A stretch of 64,000 nt of DNA, taken from Frateuria soli (GTDB lineage Bacteria > Pseudomonadota > Gammaproteobacteria > Xanthomonadales > Rhodanobacteraceae). The stretch's first letter is position 1. Every line of letters starts with the position of its first letter. The notes under the pieces are model-generated. The model ran no database searches and was not told the origin of the DNA. It saw nothing but the letters and a program-made list of their open reading frames with translations. Of this stretch, positions 45,854 to 55,917 are shown piece after piece. The stretch lies in the NCBI RefSeq assembly GCF_021117385.1, contig NZ_CP088252.1:1798001-1862000 (forward strand), given 5' to 3'. The position numbers and the translations under genes were made by a program.

Positions 45854-45929
45854 GTAGGAGCCCACTTGTGGGCGATGCTCTCCTGGTCGGGATCGAAGCA
45901 AAGGGCATCGCCCACGAGTGGGCTCCTAC
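45854..45929. repeat. REP pair in the divergent fumC-purB promoter region
   Basis: It begins GTAGGAGCCCACTTGTGGGC at 45854 and ends with GTGGGCTCCTAC at 45929. It occupies about a third of the 216 bases between the two start codons, an unusual place since REP elements mostly lie 3' of genes. Confidence 0.85.
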
Positions 45930-45951
45930 GGGGGGCGGCCGCGGGATGTAA

Positions 45952-47352
<1,401 letters not shown>

Positions 47353-47701
47353 TCCGTGCGGGGCGGGCCCTTCGACTTCGCTGCGCTACGCTCAGGGCGA
47401 ACGGTGTTCTTGTGGAGTCGCCGCAACTGTCGCCGCAACTTGGGTAACCGCCCACCCATCAGCCGTTCGCCCTGAGCGTAGGCCCGCGGGGCCGGAGTCG
47501 AAGGGTTGGGTGTAGCCACCGCTCCGCCCGAACCCTCTCCCGCCCTTCGGGCACCCTCTCCCGGCGGGAGAGGGATCAGGGTCCGCGAGAGGGGTTGGGG
47601 TGAGGGTCCGGCCCTTGCAGTAACGCTCGCAAGAACCCGTCGATCATCCCGAGCGTAGCGAAGGAGGGTCGAGAGGCCACACCCTTCGCCGCGCCGATAC
47701 C
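47353..47701. repeat. 349-base intergenic block of three kinds of inverted repeats
   Basis: First, TACGCTCAGGGCGAACGG (ends near 47403) faces CCGTTCGCCCTGAGCGTA (47463-47480), about 60 bases apart. Next comes a CCCTCTCCCGC...GCGGGAGAGGG hairpin (about 47530-47570). Last is a CCCGAGCGTAGCGAAGG element near 47650. All are typical dispersed intergenic repeats of this bacterial group. No gene is seen. Confidence 0.65.
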
Positions 47702-48328
47702 TCAGGCAGCCGCGGTCGCCCGCCGCGCCAGTCCCTCGGCATCCATCACCGCCTGCACCGCCGGCCGCTCGAGCATGCGCTTCTGGAACGCCTGGATTGC
47801 CGGGAAGTCGGACAGGTCCAGGTCCACATGCCGCGCCCAGTTGGTCACGGTGAACAGGTAGGCGTCGGCCACGGTGAACTGCTCGCCGAGCAGCCACGGA
47901 TGCGTCGCCAGCGCGCTCTCGATCAAGGCATAGCGCTTGCGCAGGTACTCCTTGCGCTCCTGCCGCGTCGCCTCGGGCGTGTCCGGCTTGAACAGCGGGC
48001 TGTAGGACTTGTGGATCTCGGAGTTGATGTAGCCGAGCACTTCCTGCAGCCGGTAGCGTGCCAGCGTGCCGTTGGCCGGCGCCAGGCCCGAGGCGGGCCT
48101 GAGGTCGGCCAGGTACTGCACGATTGCCGGGCCTTCGGTGAGCAGCTGGCCGTCGTCCAGTTCCAGCGCGGGGACGTAGCCCTTGGGGTTGATCGCCAGG
48201 AAATCGGCACCGTCCTCGGTGCGCTTGGTCTTGCCGTCGACCTTCACCAGCTGAAGGTCGATGCCGGCCTCGCGCGCGACGATGTGCGGGGAAAGCGAGC
48301 AGGCGCCGGGCATGTAGTAGAGCTTCAT
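47702..48328 (-). CDS. gstA: glutathione S-transferase (GstA-like, beta class)
   Basis: The 208-residue protein has a thioredoxin-fold N-terminal domain (MKLYYMPGACSLSPHIVAREAGIDLQLVKVD) with the beta-class Cys10 and the glutathione-binding GYVPALELDDGQLLTEGPAIVQYLADL. An all-helical C-terminal domain ends in LLGEQFTVADAYLFTVTNWARHVDLDLSDFPAIQAFQKRMLERPAVQAVM. Cytosolic detoxification by conjugation or peroxide reduction is the family role. Start ATG 48328. It is divergent from an HxlR regulator, which probably controls it through the palindrome at 48402-48441. Confidence 0.95.
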   Translation of the reverse strand: MKLYYMPGACSLSPHIVAREAGIDLQLVKVDGKTKRTEDGADFLAINPKGYVPALELDDGQLLTEGPAIVQYLADLRPASGLAPANGTLARYRLQEVLGYINSEIHKSYSPLFKPDTPEATRQERKEYLRKRYALIESALATHPWLLGEQFTVADAYLFTVTNWARHVDLDLSDFPAIQAFQKRMLERPAVQAVMDAEGLARRATAAA

Positions 48329-48401
48329 GGATGACTCTCCTTCGTGGGGGTGGGACGTCCTTGGACGTGGCGCGCATCCTACCCGCACGAGGTTACTGAT
48401 G

Positions 48402-48441
48402 GATACCACCTAACCATGGATTAGTGCCAGAATGTGGTATC
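48402..48441. promoter_or_regulatory. candidate HxlR operator between gst and hxlR
   Basis: GATACCAC (48402-48409) and GTGGTATC (48434-48441) are perfect inverted copies. Between them lies the imperfect palindrome CTAACCATGGATTAG. The site falls between the two divergent start codons, which are 139 bases apart. Confidence 0.5.
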
Positions 48442-48466
48442 TCCACGGTTACCGAGGAACGCCTCC

Positions 48467-48862
48467 ATGGGCCTGCCACTGCGCCAGAGCAAAGTCGCCG
48501 CGCCGCCGCCGGCGTGCCCGCTCACCGAAAGCCTGTCCTTGCTGCGCGGCGCGTGGGCGCCGAACGTGATCTGGTACCTGAGCGCCGAGCCGCGCCGCTT
48601 CGGCGAGTTGCGCCACGACATCCCGCGCATCTCCGCGCGCGTGCTCAGCGCGCGTCTGCGCGAACTGGAATCGCGCGGACTGGTGACGCGGCGCGTGCTC
48701 GATACCTCGCCGCCCTCGGCCGAGTACGCCCTGACGCCGCTGGGCCGCGAGCTGCTGCCGGCGATCGAGGCGCTGGCGCGCGTGGGGCGCAAACTGATCG
48801 ACCAGTGGGAGCTGGGCGCGCACAGCGGTGGCGCCAGGACACGCAACCGCCGCGCCGCCTGA
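48467..48862 (+). CDS. HxlR family transcriptional regulator
   Basis: The 131-residue winged-helix protein has the HxlR core CPLTESLSLLRGAWAPNVIWYLSAEPRRFGELRHDIPRISARVLSARLRELESRGLVTRRVLDTSPPSAEYALTPLGRELLPAIEALARVGRKL, with the early Cys typical of redox- or quinone-responsive members. ATG 48467, nine bases after AGGA. Its last codons (encoding AHSGGARTRNRRAA) have been copied, in altered form, into each unit of the tandem array that follows. The C-terminus may therefore be evolving through that array. Confidence 0.93.
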   Translation: MGLPLRQSKVAAPPPACPLTESLSLLRGAWAPNVIWYLSAEPRRFGELRHDIPRISARVLSARLRELESRGLVTRRVLDTSPPSAEYALTPLGRELLPAIEALARVGRKLIDQWELGAHSGGARTRNRRAA

Positions 48863-49833
48863 CGGCCCCGCGCGCACTCGTAGGAGCCCACTCGTGGGCG
48901 ATCCTCCCGATGCGGCATCAGAGCCAGAGCATCGCCCACGAGTGGGCTCCTACAATGAGAGGGGCGAGCGTGGCTGTGGCCAGCGAAGTGCGGCGCACAA
49001 CGGTGGCGCCAGCACACAACGCCGCACCGCCTGACGGGCCGCGCGCGCACTCGTAGGAGCCCACTCGTGGGCGATGCTCTTCATCCGATGCGGCACCAGA
49101 GCATCGCCCACGATTGGGCTCCTACAGTGAGAGGGGCGAGCGTGGCTGCGGCCAGCGAAGTGCGGCGCACAACGGTGGCGCCAGCGCACAACGCCGCGCG
49201 GCCTGACGGGCCGTGTGCAGTCTCGTAGGAGCCCACTCGTGGGCGATGCTCTGCATCCGATGCGGCATCAGAGCCAGAGCATCGCCCACAAGTGGGCTCC
49301 TACAGTGAGAGGGGCGAGCGTGGCTGCGGCTAGCGAAGTGCGGCGCGTGCAGTGGTGGCGCCAGGACACAACGCCGCGCGGCCTGACGGGCCGTGTGCAC
49401 TCTCGTAGGAGCCCACTTGTGGGCGATGCTCTTCATCCGATGCGGGTCCGGAGCCAGAGCATCGCCCACGAGTGGGCTCCTACAGTGAGAGGGGCGAGCG
49501 TGGCTGTGGCCAGCGAAGTGCGGCGCACAACGGTGGCGCCAGCACACAACGCCGCACCGCCTGACAGGCCGCGCGCGCACTCGTAGGAGCCCACTCGTGG
49601 GCGATGTTCTTCATCCGATGCGGCACCAGGGCATCGCCCACAAGTGGGCTCCTACAGTGAGAGGGGCGAGCGTGGCTGCGGCCAGCGAAGTGCGGCGCAC
49701 AACGGTGGCGCCAGCACACAACGCCGCGCGGCCTGACGGGCCGTGTGCACTCTCGTAGGAGCCCACTCGTGGGCGATGCTCTTCATCCGATGCGGCTCCG
49801 GAGCCAGTGCATCGCCCACGAGTGGGCTCCTAC
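48863..49833. repeat. tandem array of six REP-pair units (period about 172-180 bases)
   Basis: Units begin with GTAGGAGCCCAC at 48880, 49053, 49225, 49405, 49583 and 49755. Each holds an inverted REP pair of about 76-83 bases and a spacer of about 95 bases. The spacer contains GTGAGAGGGGCGAGCGTGGC and a segment similar to the last ~50 bases of hxlR including its stop codon. A degenerate seventh spacer extends to about 49910. The arrays of apparent ORFs on both strands are by-products of the repeats. The cysK stop follows at 49977. Confidence 0.9.
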
Positions 49834-49976
49834 AGTGAGGCGGCTAGCGTGGGCTGGTCGACCGGCGCAAGTCCGGCGCGCGCAGCGGTAGCGCGAGGAG
49901 GTGCCGCCCGCGACCTGACTCGGCTCCCTCTCTCCTCGGGGAGCAAGGCGCCCCGCAACACCGCGCGCAACGCGAA

Positions 49977-50957
49977 TCAGGCAGCCGTGGCCTTTGTGGC
50001 CAGCGAGGAGCCTGCCGTCTCCACGTCGTCCGAGCCCTCGTTGACACCTTCGAACAGGAAGGTCGAGAGGTAGCGCTCGCCAGTGTCCGGCAGCATCGCC
50101 AGCAGCACCGAGCCTTCCGGCGCGTCGTTGGCCGCCTGCAGCGCCGCCGCCAGCGTGGCGCCGGAAGAGAGGCCCACGAAGATGCCTTCCTGCTCCGCCA
50201 GCTTGCGCGAGGTATCGCGGGCGAGCGTGTCGTCCACGGGCAGGATCTCGTCGACCACCTTGCGGTTCAGCACGCCCGGAACGAAATCCGGGGTCCAGCC
50301 CTGGATCTTGTGCGGCTGCCATTCCTTGCCCGACAGCAAGGCCGCGCCGGCCGGTTCGCTGGCGATGATCTTCACCTCGGGCCGCGCGACCTTCAGCACC
50401 TCGCCCACGCCGGTCAGCGTGCCGCCGGTGCCCCAGCCGGTGACGAAGAAGTCGAGCCGGCGGCCGGCGAAATCGCGCAGGATCTCCGCCGCCGTGGTGC
50501 TGCGGTGATAGGCGGGATTGGCGGGGTTCTCGAACTGGTTGGCGAGGAACCAGCCGTACTTTTTCGCCAGCTCGTCGGCCTTCTGCACCATGCCGGTGCC
50601 CCGCGCGGCCGCGGGCGTCAGCACCACCTTGCCGCCGTAGGCGCGGATCAGCTTGCGCCGCTCGATCGAGAAGGTCTCGGTCATGACCGCCACGAACGGA
50701 TAACCGCGCGCCGCGCACACCGCCGCCAGCGCGACGCCGGTATTGCCGGAGGTCGCCTCGATCACGGTCTGGCCCGGCTTGAGCGTGCCGCGCTGTTCGG
50801 CATCCAGGATGATCGCCAGCGCGAGGCGGTCCTTCACCGAGCCGGCGGGGTTGAAGGCCTCGACCTTCACGTAAAGCTCGACGTTCTTCGGGGCCAGCCG
50901 GTGCAGCTTGACGATCGGCGTGTTGCCGATGGTGTCGAGGATGCTGTCGTAGATCAT
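49977..50957 (-). CDS. cysK: cysteine synthase A (O-acetylserine sulfhydrylase)
   Basis: The 326-residue PLP enzyme makes cysteine from O-acetylserine and sulfide. PLP-lysine K42 is in VEAFNPAGSVKDRLA; the substrate loop ATSGNTGVALAAV and the phosphate-binding GWGTGGTLTGVGEVLK are present, as is VGLSSGATLAAAL near the C-terminus. A C-terminal extension (GSDDVETAGSSLATKATAA) is longer than usual and may abolish the free Ile tail used to dock CysE. ATG 50957. It lies downstream of sat and a cysG remnant on the same strand, a sulfur-assimilation cluster. Confidence 0.95.
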   Translation of the reverse strand: MIYDSILDTIGNTPIVKLHRLAPKNVELYVKVEAFNPAGSVKDRLALAIILDAEQRGTLKPGQTVIEATSGNTGVALAAVCAARGYPFVAVMTETFSIERRKLIRAYGGKVVLTPAAARGTGMVQKADELAKKYGWFLANQFENPANPAYHRSTTAAEILRDFAGRRLDFFVTGWGTGGTLTGVGEVLKVARPEVKIIASEPAGAALLSGKEWQPHKIQGWTPDFVPGVLNRKVVDEILPVDDTLARDTSRKLAEQEGIFVGLSSGATLAAALQAANDAPEGSVLLAMLPDTGERYLSTFLFEGVNEGSDDVETAGSSLATKATAA

Positions 50958-51099
50958 GGGTGGTGACTCCTTGGAAGAGTGGCCGGCGGACGCGCCGGCG
51001 AGCGGGTCATGCCTGGTGGAGCGCGGCGGGCACGTCGTCCTGGCGTGCCGGCAGGCGAGCGCGGGCGGCCCTGCCCGCGTCGCCAGTGTCCCCGGTGCG

Positions 51100-51360
51100 C
51101 ACTCCGGGCGGAGGCGCAGCCGGACCACGCCAGCGACTCCGCCAGCGTGGCGACCTCGCCGAGTATCAGCAGCGCAGGTGAACGGACCGCATGGACCGCG
51201 GCGCGATCGAGCGCATCGTGCGAGGTCCGGTTCGCGCTGACCAGGCGCACAGGCGCGCGCCAGCCAGCCTGGGCAACGCGGCCACCTTGCGCCCGGCCGC
51301 GCCAGCGGCACCCACCAGCAGGGGGCGGCGGGACCGGTCGGCGAACAGCGGGAAAGGCAT
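51100..51360 (-). pseudogene. remnant of siroheme synthase gene cysG
   Basis: Reading from 51360, the frame gives MPFPLFADRSRRPLLVGAAGAAGRKVAALPRLAGARL, a decayed version of the CysG N-terminus (FPLFADL..RPVLVVGGG.VAARKVAALL.AGA). After a frame change the bases near 51119-51181 encode SPALLILGEVATLAESLAWSG, the end of the CysG methyltransferase domain. The ~1.2 kb in between is missing. The 348 bases upstream to the sat stop contain CTCTCCGCCGGGGAGAGGG-type repeats only. Siroheme for sulfite reductase must come from another gene. Confidence 0.7.
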
Positions 51361-51708
51361 CAAGTGGAATGGTCTGCAAGGGGGAAGCCCGGACACGCCA
51401 GGCGAGCGCGCGATCTGCCACAAATGATTTCCGGCGGGGTCCATGTGCCCTCGCGGCATGTCGTCCGGCCGCGTGACCGCAGGTGCCGCAATGGCGAGCG
51501 CGGCGCGGCGCTTCCGGACGCCGCCTGACCGTTCGCCTCGCCCGGCAGGCTCTTGCTCCCTCTCTCCGCCGGGGAGAGGGTCTGGCCCGCGAGGTTCCGG
51601 AACCAGGCCGGGGCTGGGCGGCTTTCGGGAGCTCCGGAACGGCATGCGGGGTAGCTCCCCGCGAGCCCTCACTCCGGTCCTCCGCCCGGAGGCGGAGAGG
51701 GAGCGGGC

Positions 51709-52926
51709 CTACTGCGTATTTGCCGGATGCTGCTCGCGCAGGATCTCCACCACGTCGGGGAAGGAGAACCAGGCGGGGATCTCGCTGCCCTCGCGCAGGC
51801 GCCGACGCAGCTCGGTGCCGGAAATGTCGCGCACCTCGTCCGTGGGCTGTACCTCGGTGGCGGGAATGTAGGCGTCGCGGTTGACCGCGTACACCATGGC
51901 CGGGAACGGCACGATGCGGATGCCGAGTTCTTCCTGGTGCCGCTCCAGCATTTGCTGGGCCTCGTACGGGCCATAGAACGGCTGGCCGTTGGCGTCCTTG
52001 CCCGGTCCCGCGTGGTCGCGCCCGACGATGAAATGGCTGGCGCCGTAGTTCTTGCGGATGATCGCGTGCCACACCGCCTCGCGCGGACCACCCATGCGCA
52101 TCGCCAGGGGCAGCAGCGACAGCCTGGCCTGGCCTTCGGGATAGTGCGGGAGCAGCGCGCGGTAGCAGCGCACGCGGGTGGAGTAGTCGACGTCGTCCGG
52201 CTTGGTGCGGCCGACCGAAGGCTGGATCAGCAGCCTGGCGCCGACCTGTTCGGCGGCGCGCAGGGTCAGTTCGCGGTGCGCGCGGTGCATCGGGTTGCGC
52301 GTCTGGAAGGCGACGATGCGGTGCCAGCCCTGGTCCTCGAACCACGCGCGCAGGCTGCGCGGCGTGTCGCGCAGCTCCGGAAAGTCGGGGTGGACGGGCG
52401 GTTGCAGCCCGTGCACCCGCCCGCCCAGGTAGACCGGTCCGGTGCGGTCGAGCAGTTCGGCCACGCCCGGGTGCGTGCGGTCGCTGGTGCCGAAGACGCG
52501 CTGCGCCTCGTGCAGCCGGTCGGGCCAATAGATGTCCTGCACGTCGAGTATCGCCAGCGCTACGCCCCGGCCGTCGCGCAGCACGACTTCGCTGCCGCGC
52601 GCAAGGCCGGCCGCGAACGCCTCGCCCACATCCAGCGTGATCGGCATCGGCCACAGCGTGCCGTCGGTCAGGCGCATGTCCCGGACCACGCCATCGTAGT
52701 CGTCGCGGCCAAGGAAACCTTCCAGCGGCGAGAACGCACCCGAGAGCAGCAGTTCCAGGTCGCACAACCGGCGCGTGTCCAGTTCCAGCGAAGGCAGGTC
52801 GCCGATACGCGCACCGAGCGCCTGGGCTTCGGCCGGCGGCAGGTAAAGATCCTTGAGTACACCGCCATGCGGGGCGATCAACTGCCCGGAGCCACCTGTA
52901 TCGGCAGCGAGCGCAATTCCGTTCAC
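51709..52926 (-). CDS. sat: sulfate adenylyltransferase (homomeric ATP sulfurylase)
   Basis: The 405-residue enzyme forms APS from sulfate and ATP. It has the PUA-like N-terminal domain (LPSLELDTRRLCDLELLLSGAFSPLEGFLGRDDY) and the catalytic domain with QTRNPMHRAH (residues 208-217), SVGRTKPDDVDY and FIVGRDHAGPGKD. This is the single-chain type, not CysDN. GTG 52926 follows a GGAGGAGG ribosome binding site; the frame is open to 53124 but the extension lacks Sat features. It heads the cluster sat - cysG remnant - cysK and is divergent from a TauE-type transporter. Confidence 0.96.
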   Translation of the reverse strand: MNGIALAADTGGSGQLIAPHGGVLKDLYLPPAEAQALGARIGDLPSLELDTRRLCDLELLLSGAFSPLEGFLGRDDYDGVVRDMRLTDGTLWPMPITLDVGEAFAAGLARGSEVVLRDGRGVALAILDVQDIYWPDRLHEAQRVFGTSDRTHPGVAELLDRTGPVYLGGRVHGLQPPVHPDFPELRDTPRSLRAWFEDQGWHRIVAFQTRNPMHRAHRELTLRAAEQVGARLLIQPSVGRTKPDDVDYSTRVRCYRALLPHYPEGQARLSLLPLAMRMGGPREAVWHAIIRKNYGASHFIVGRDHAGPGKDANGQPFYGPYEAQQMLERHQEELGIRIVPFPAMVYAVNRDAYIPATEVQPTDEVRDISGTELRRRLREGSEIPAWFSFPDVVEILREQHPANTQ

Positions 52927-53364
52927 GGGGCCCTCCTCCAGTCGCTGGCGGCCTAGGCTAAAGCAAGGCTCGCGGCCAGGTGTGCAGGAACATTCACGCA
53001 GGAGCCCGAACAAGCGGGCGATCCGCCGGTGGCCGGCCAGCAGCCCGGTATACGCGCCGGCGTGCTCCCTGCTCAGCACGCGCATCAGGCCAATGGGCCG
53101 CCAGACCGCCGCGCGACGACGCATGTACTGGCGGCGTTGCGGGGTACGACGGAGCGCTGCCCGGCATCACCGGTGCGGCAGGCGTTCACGCGGCCTTGTC
53201 CTTTTGGACGTCTCAATGATGGGCCCGGACAAAACCCGCGGCGCGTTGATCGCGCCAGGGAAAGGATTGCTCCAGATGTTGACATACCAGCCCCTCGTCA
53301 CCGCAGTCACCGCGCATGGGCAGCGCGCGCGGCACCCCCGTCATCCCTGCATCCTGGCTCGCCG
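52927..53364. other. 438-base divergent region between sat and the TauE gene
   Basis: No gene is recognised. The minus-strand frame in line with sat is open to 53124 (MRRRAAVWRPIGLMRVLSREHAGAYTGLLAGHRR) but does not resemble a known domain. The promoters of both sulfur genes should lie here. Confidence 0.4.
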
Positions 53365-54114
53365 ATGATGGTTCCCGCCGAGTTCCTCACCTTCGCCGCC
53401 GTCGGCGCGCTCGCCCAGTTGGTCGACGGCGCGCTGGGCATGGCCTATGGCGTGGCGTCCGCGGCGATGCTGCTCGGTCTGGGCGTGCCGCCGGTGACCG
53501 CCACCGCCAGCGTGCACCAGGCCGAGGCCTTCACCTGCGGCGCGTCCGGACTGAGCCACTGGCTGGCCGGCAACGTGCGCTGGCGGCTGTTCTGGGTGCT
53601 GGCGATTCCCGGCGTGATCGGCGCGGTGGCCGGTGCCGCGGTGGTGGTGCACGTGCCGGCCGAATGGATGCGCCTGGCATTGACGCCCTACCTGCTCGGC
53701 ATGGGCGTGTTCCTGCTGATGCGCGGTGCGCTGGGCCGCCCGCCCGGGCCGGAGGTGCCACGCGGCACGCCGATGCTGGGCCTGGGTGCGGGCTTCGCCG
53801 ACGCGATCGCCGGCGGCGGCTGGAGCGCGCTCACCGTCACCACGCTGGTCGCGCGGGGCGCCACGCCGCGGATGGTGATCGGCACGGTACACCTGGCCAA
53901 GTGCGTGGTCAGCATCGCCGCCAGCGTGAGCTTCCTGCTGATGATCGGTCTCAGCCACGGCACGGCCGTGCTGGGGTTGATCGCCGGCGGCGTGGTTGCG
54001 GCGCCGGTGGGTGCGATCTTCGCGCGGCGCATGCCGGCGCGGGTGGCCACGGTGCTGGCGGCGATCGCCGTGCTGGGCCTGGGGGTCAACAACGTGGTGG
54101 CGGCGTTCGGCTAG
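53365..54114 (+). CDS. TauE/SafE family sulfite (sulfonate) exporter-type transporter
   Basis: The 249-residue protein has eight hydrophobic helices and the duplicated family pattern VGALAQLVDGALGMAYGVASAAMLLGLGVPPVTATASVHQAEAFTCGASGLSHW and GLGAGFADAIAGGGWSALTVTTLVARGATPRMVIGTVHLAKCVVSIAASVSF. TauE/SafE proteins move sulfite, sulfoacetate or related anions across the inner membrane. Starts at ATG 53365 or 53368. Divergent from sat, so a role in sulfate or sulfite handling is likely though the direction of transport is unknown. Confidence 0.9.
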   Translation: MMVPAEFLTFAAVGALAQLVDGALGMAYGVASAAMLLGLGVPPVTATASVHQAEAFTCGASGLSHWLAGNVRWRLFWVLAIPGVIGAVAGAAVVVHVPAEWMRLALTPYLLGMGVFLLMRGALGRPPGPEVPRGTPMLGLGAGFADAIAGGGWSALTVTTLVARGATPRMVIGTVHLAKCVVSIAASVSFLLMIGLSHGTAVLGLIAGGVVAAPVGAIFARRMPARVATVLAAIAVLGLGVNNVVAAFG

Positions 54115-54168
54115 GCCCGCGCCTCGGGGACGCGCACCACGGGACCCTCGCGCTCTTACAATGTCGCG

Positions 54169-55350
54169 ATGAACGATTACCCCATCGAAGTCCGCGGCTC
54201 GGCCAGACAGCCGCTGGGCATGGCGCCCGCACAGTTCCTGCGCGACTACTGGCAGAAGCGCGCGTTGCTCATCCGCAACGCGTTCCCCGATTTCCGGCCG
54301 CCGCTGCAGCCGGACGACCTGGGCGGCCTGGCCTGCGAGGACGGCGCGCTGTCGCGGCTGATCATCCACGACGAGGCGCGCGAGCGCTGGTCGGTGAAGA
54401 CCGGGCCGCTGGACGAAGCCGACTTCGCGCGCACGCCCGACCGCAACTGGACCCTCCTGGTGCAGGACGTGGACAAGTGGGATGCCGACGTGGCGCAGCT
54501 GCTGGAGCATTTCCGCTTCCTGCCGAGCTGGCGCATCGACGATGTCATGGTTTCCTATGCAGAACCGGGCGGCGGCGTCGGCGCGCACGTGGACCAGTAC
54601 GACGTGTTCCTGCTGCAGGGCCTGGGCCAGCGGCACTGGGCCATCAGCACCGATCCGGATGCGCCGAAGGATTTCCGTCCGGATGTCGAACTCAAGCAAC
54701 TGGTGCAGTTCGAGCCGACCCACGAATGGCTGCTCGAACCGGGCGACATGCTCTACCTGCCGCCGGGCGTGCCGCACGACGGCGTTGCCTTCGGCGGCCC
54801 GTGCATGACCTTCTCGGTCGGCATGCGCGCGCCGTCGCAGGCGGAACTGACCGGCGACCTGGCCGATTACCTCGCCGAGCGGCTGGACGAGTCGCAGCGC
54901 TACACCGACCCAGACCTCGCGCCCGCACGCTCGACCGGCGAGATCGACGCCGCAGCCCTGCAACGCCTGCGCGAGGCCCTGCCCTTCGCCGGCGGGCTGG
55001 ACGAGGAAACCTTGCGCGACTGGTTCGGCCGCTTCATCACCCGCTACCGCAACGCGCAGTCGCCCGCGCCGCCGGCCAGACCGGTGACCCCGGCCGCGCT
55101 GCGCAAGCGCCTGGAGGGCGGCGCCACGCTGCTGCGCCACCCGTGGTCGCGACTGGCCTGGAGCCGCAGCCGGCGCGCGGCCGTGCTGTTCGCCAATGGC
55201 CAGGCGTACACCGCCCCGGCCGAGCTCGCCCGTCGCCTGTGCGCCGAGCGCTCGCTCGCCTTCCAGGGCGTGCCGGGCGAGGATGCCCTCGAGCTGTTGC
55301 TGGCCCTGGTGAACGACGGGCACCTGGTGCCTCACAAGGGGCGCCGTTGA
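54169..55350 (+). CDS. roxA: ribosomal protein uL16 3-hydroxylase (ribosomal oxygenase)
   Basis: The 393-residue Fe(II)/2-oxoglutarate oxygenase of the YcfD/RoxA family hydroxylates an arginine of ribosomal protein L16. The JmjC-type iron ligands are H140 and D142 in GAHVDQYDVF and H203 in PPGVPHDGVAFGG. Upstream motifs DYWQKRALLIRNAF and WRIDDVMVSYAEPGGGVGAH match. The C-terminal winged-helix dimer domain (TPAALRKRLEGGATLLRHPWSRLAW) is complete. ATG 54169. It overlaps the next gene by four bases (TTGA), so they are translated together. Confidence 0.95.
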   Translation: MNDYPIEVRGSARQPLGMAPAQFLRDYWQKRALLIRNAFPDFRPPLQPDDLGGLACEDGALSRLIIHDEARERWSVKTGPLDEADFARTPDRNWTLLVQDVDKWDADVAQLLEHFRFLPSWRIDDVMVSYAEPGGGVGAHVDQYDVFLLQGLGQRHWAISTDPDAPKDFRPDVELKQLVQFEPTHEWLLEPGDMLYLPPGVPHDGVAFGGPCMTFSVGMRAPSQAELTGDLADYLAERLDESQRYTDPDLAPARSTGEIDAAALQRLREALPFAGGLDEETLRDWFGRFITRYRNAQSPAPPARPVTPAALRKRLEGGATLLRHPWSRLAWSRSRRAAVLFANGQAYTAPAELARRLCAERSLAFQGVPGEDALELLLALVNDGHLVPHKGRR

Positions 55351-55847
55351 GCGTCCTCCCCGCTCCGGACGCGCCCCTGCCGGCCGGCAATCCGGAGGAA
55401 CTGGCGGCCGCGCGGCAGGTGCTGCTGGCCTCGACGCGCCGCCAGCTGGACATCCGCGTGCCACGCCTGGACGACTCGCTTTACGCCGGCGCGGAGGAGT
55501 TGACCGAGCTGCGCCGCATCGCCACCGGCGGACGCGGCGCGCAGATCCGGCTGCTGCTCAACGACCCGGGCACGGCATTGCGCGATGGCCACCGGTTGAT
55601 CCTGCTGATGCAGCGGCTGCCCAGCGTGATCCAGGTGCGCATGCCGGTCGACGAGGTCGACCTGGGCAATCCGTCCGCCTACCTGCTGACCGACAGTGGC
55701 GGCTACCTGTTCCAGCCCGATGCCGAGCGCCCGCAGGGCCGCGCCGCGCGGATCGACCGCCCGGGCTGGGCACCGTTGCACCAGCAGTTCGACGAGATGT
55801 GGGAGCGCGCCGAGCGGGCGCGCATGCTGCAGCCGCTGGATCTCTAG
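55347..55847 (+). CDS. DUF7931-type protein coupled to roxA
   Basis: The protein has about 166 residues: LPAGNPEELAAARQVLLASTRRQLDIRVPRLDDSLYAGAEELTELRRIATGGRGAQIRLLLNDPGTALRDGHRLILLMQRLPSVIQVRMPVDEVDLGNPSAYLLTDSGGYLFQPDAERPQGRAARI. It resembles the phospholipase-D-like or 'phosphotransferase-like' unit found C-terminal to some acetyltransferases (DUF7931) and commonly follows roxA in this group. The start is TTG 55347 overlapping the roxA stop; no better start exists in frame. Function is unknown. Confidence 0.8.
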   Translation: MSVLPAPDAPLPAGNPEELAAARQVLLASTRRQLDIRVPRLDDSLYAGAEELTELRRIATGGRGAQIRLLLNDPGTALRDGHRLILLMQRLPSVIQVRMPVDEVDLGNPSAYLLTDSGGYLFQPDAERPQGRAARIDRPGWAPLHQQFDEMWERAERARMLQPLDL

Positions 55848-55917
55848 GTGAGCGCGGGGGCCCGGGCGGCCCGCCTTTCGTCAGGCCCGGAGAAGTCACG
55901 ATGGGCTGAAGCCCGAT

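Noticed and set aside
48863-49840. Repeated Arg/His-rich ORFs on both strands of the REP array
   Set aside because: They are translations of the REP hairpins and spacers; they repeat with the array period and lack ribosome binding sites.
48863-49840. Possible CRISPR array
   Set aside because: The period is about 175 bases, the repeats are inverted REP pairs and the spacers are near-identical to each other, unlike unique CRISPR spacers; no cas genes are near.
52927-53124. N-terminal extension of sat to 53124
   Set aside because: The extension lacks similarity to Sat, and GTG 52926 has a strong GGAGGAGG ribosome binding site.
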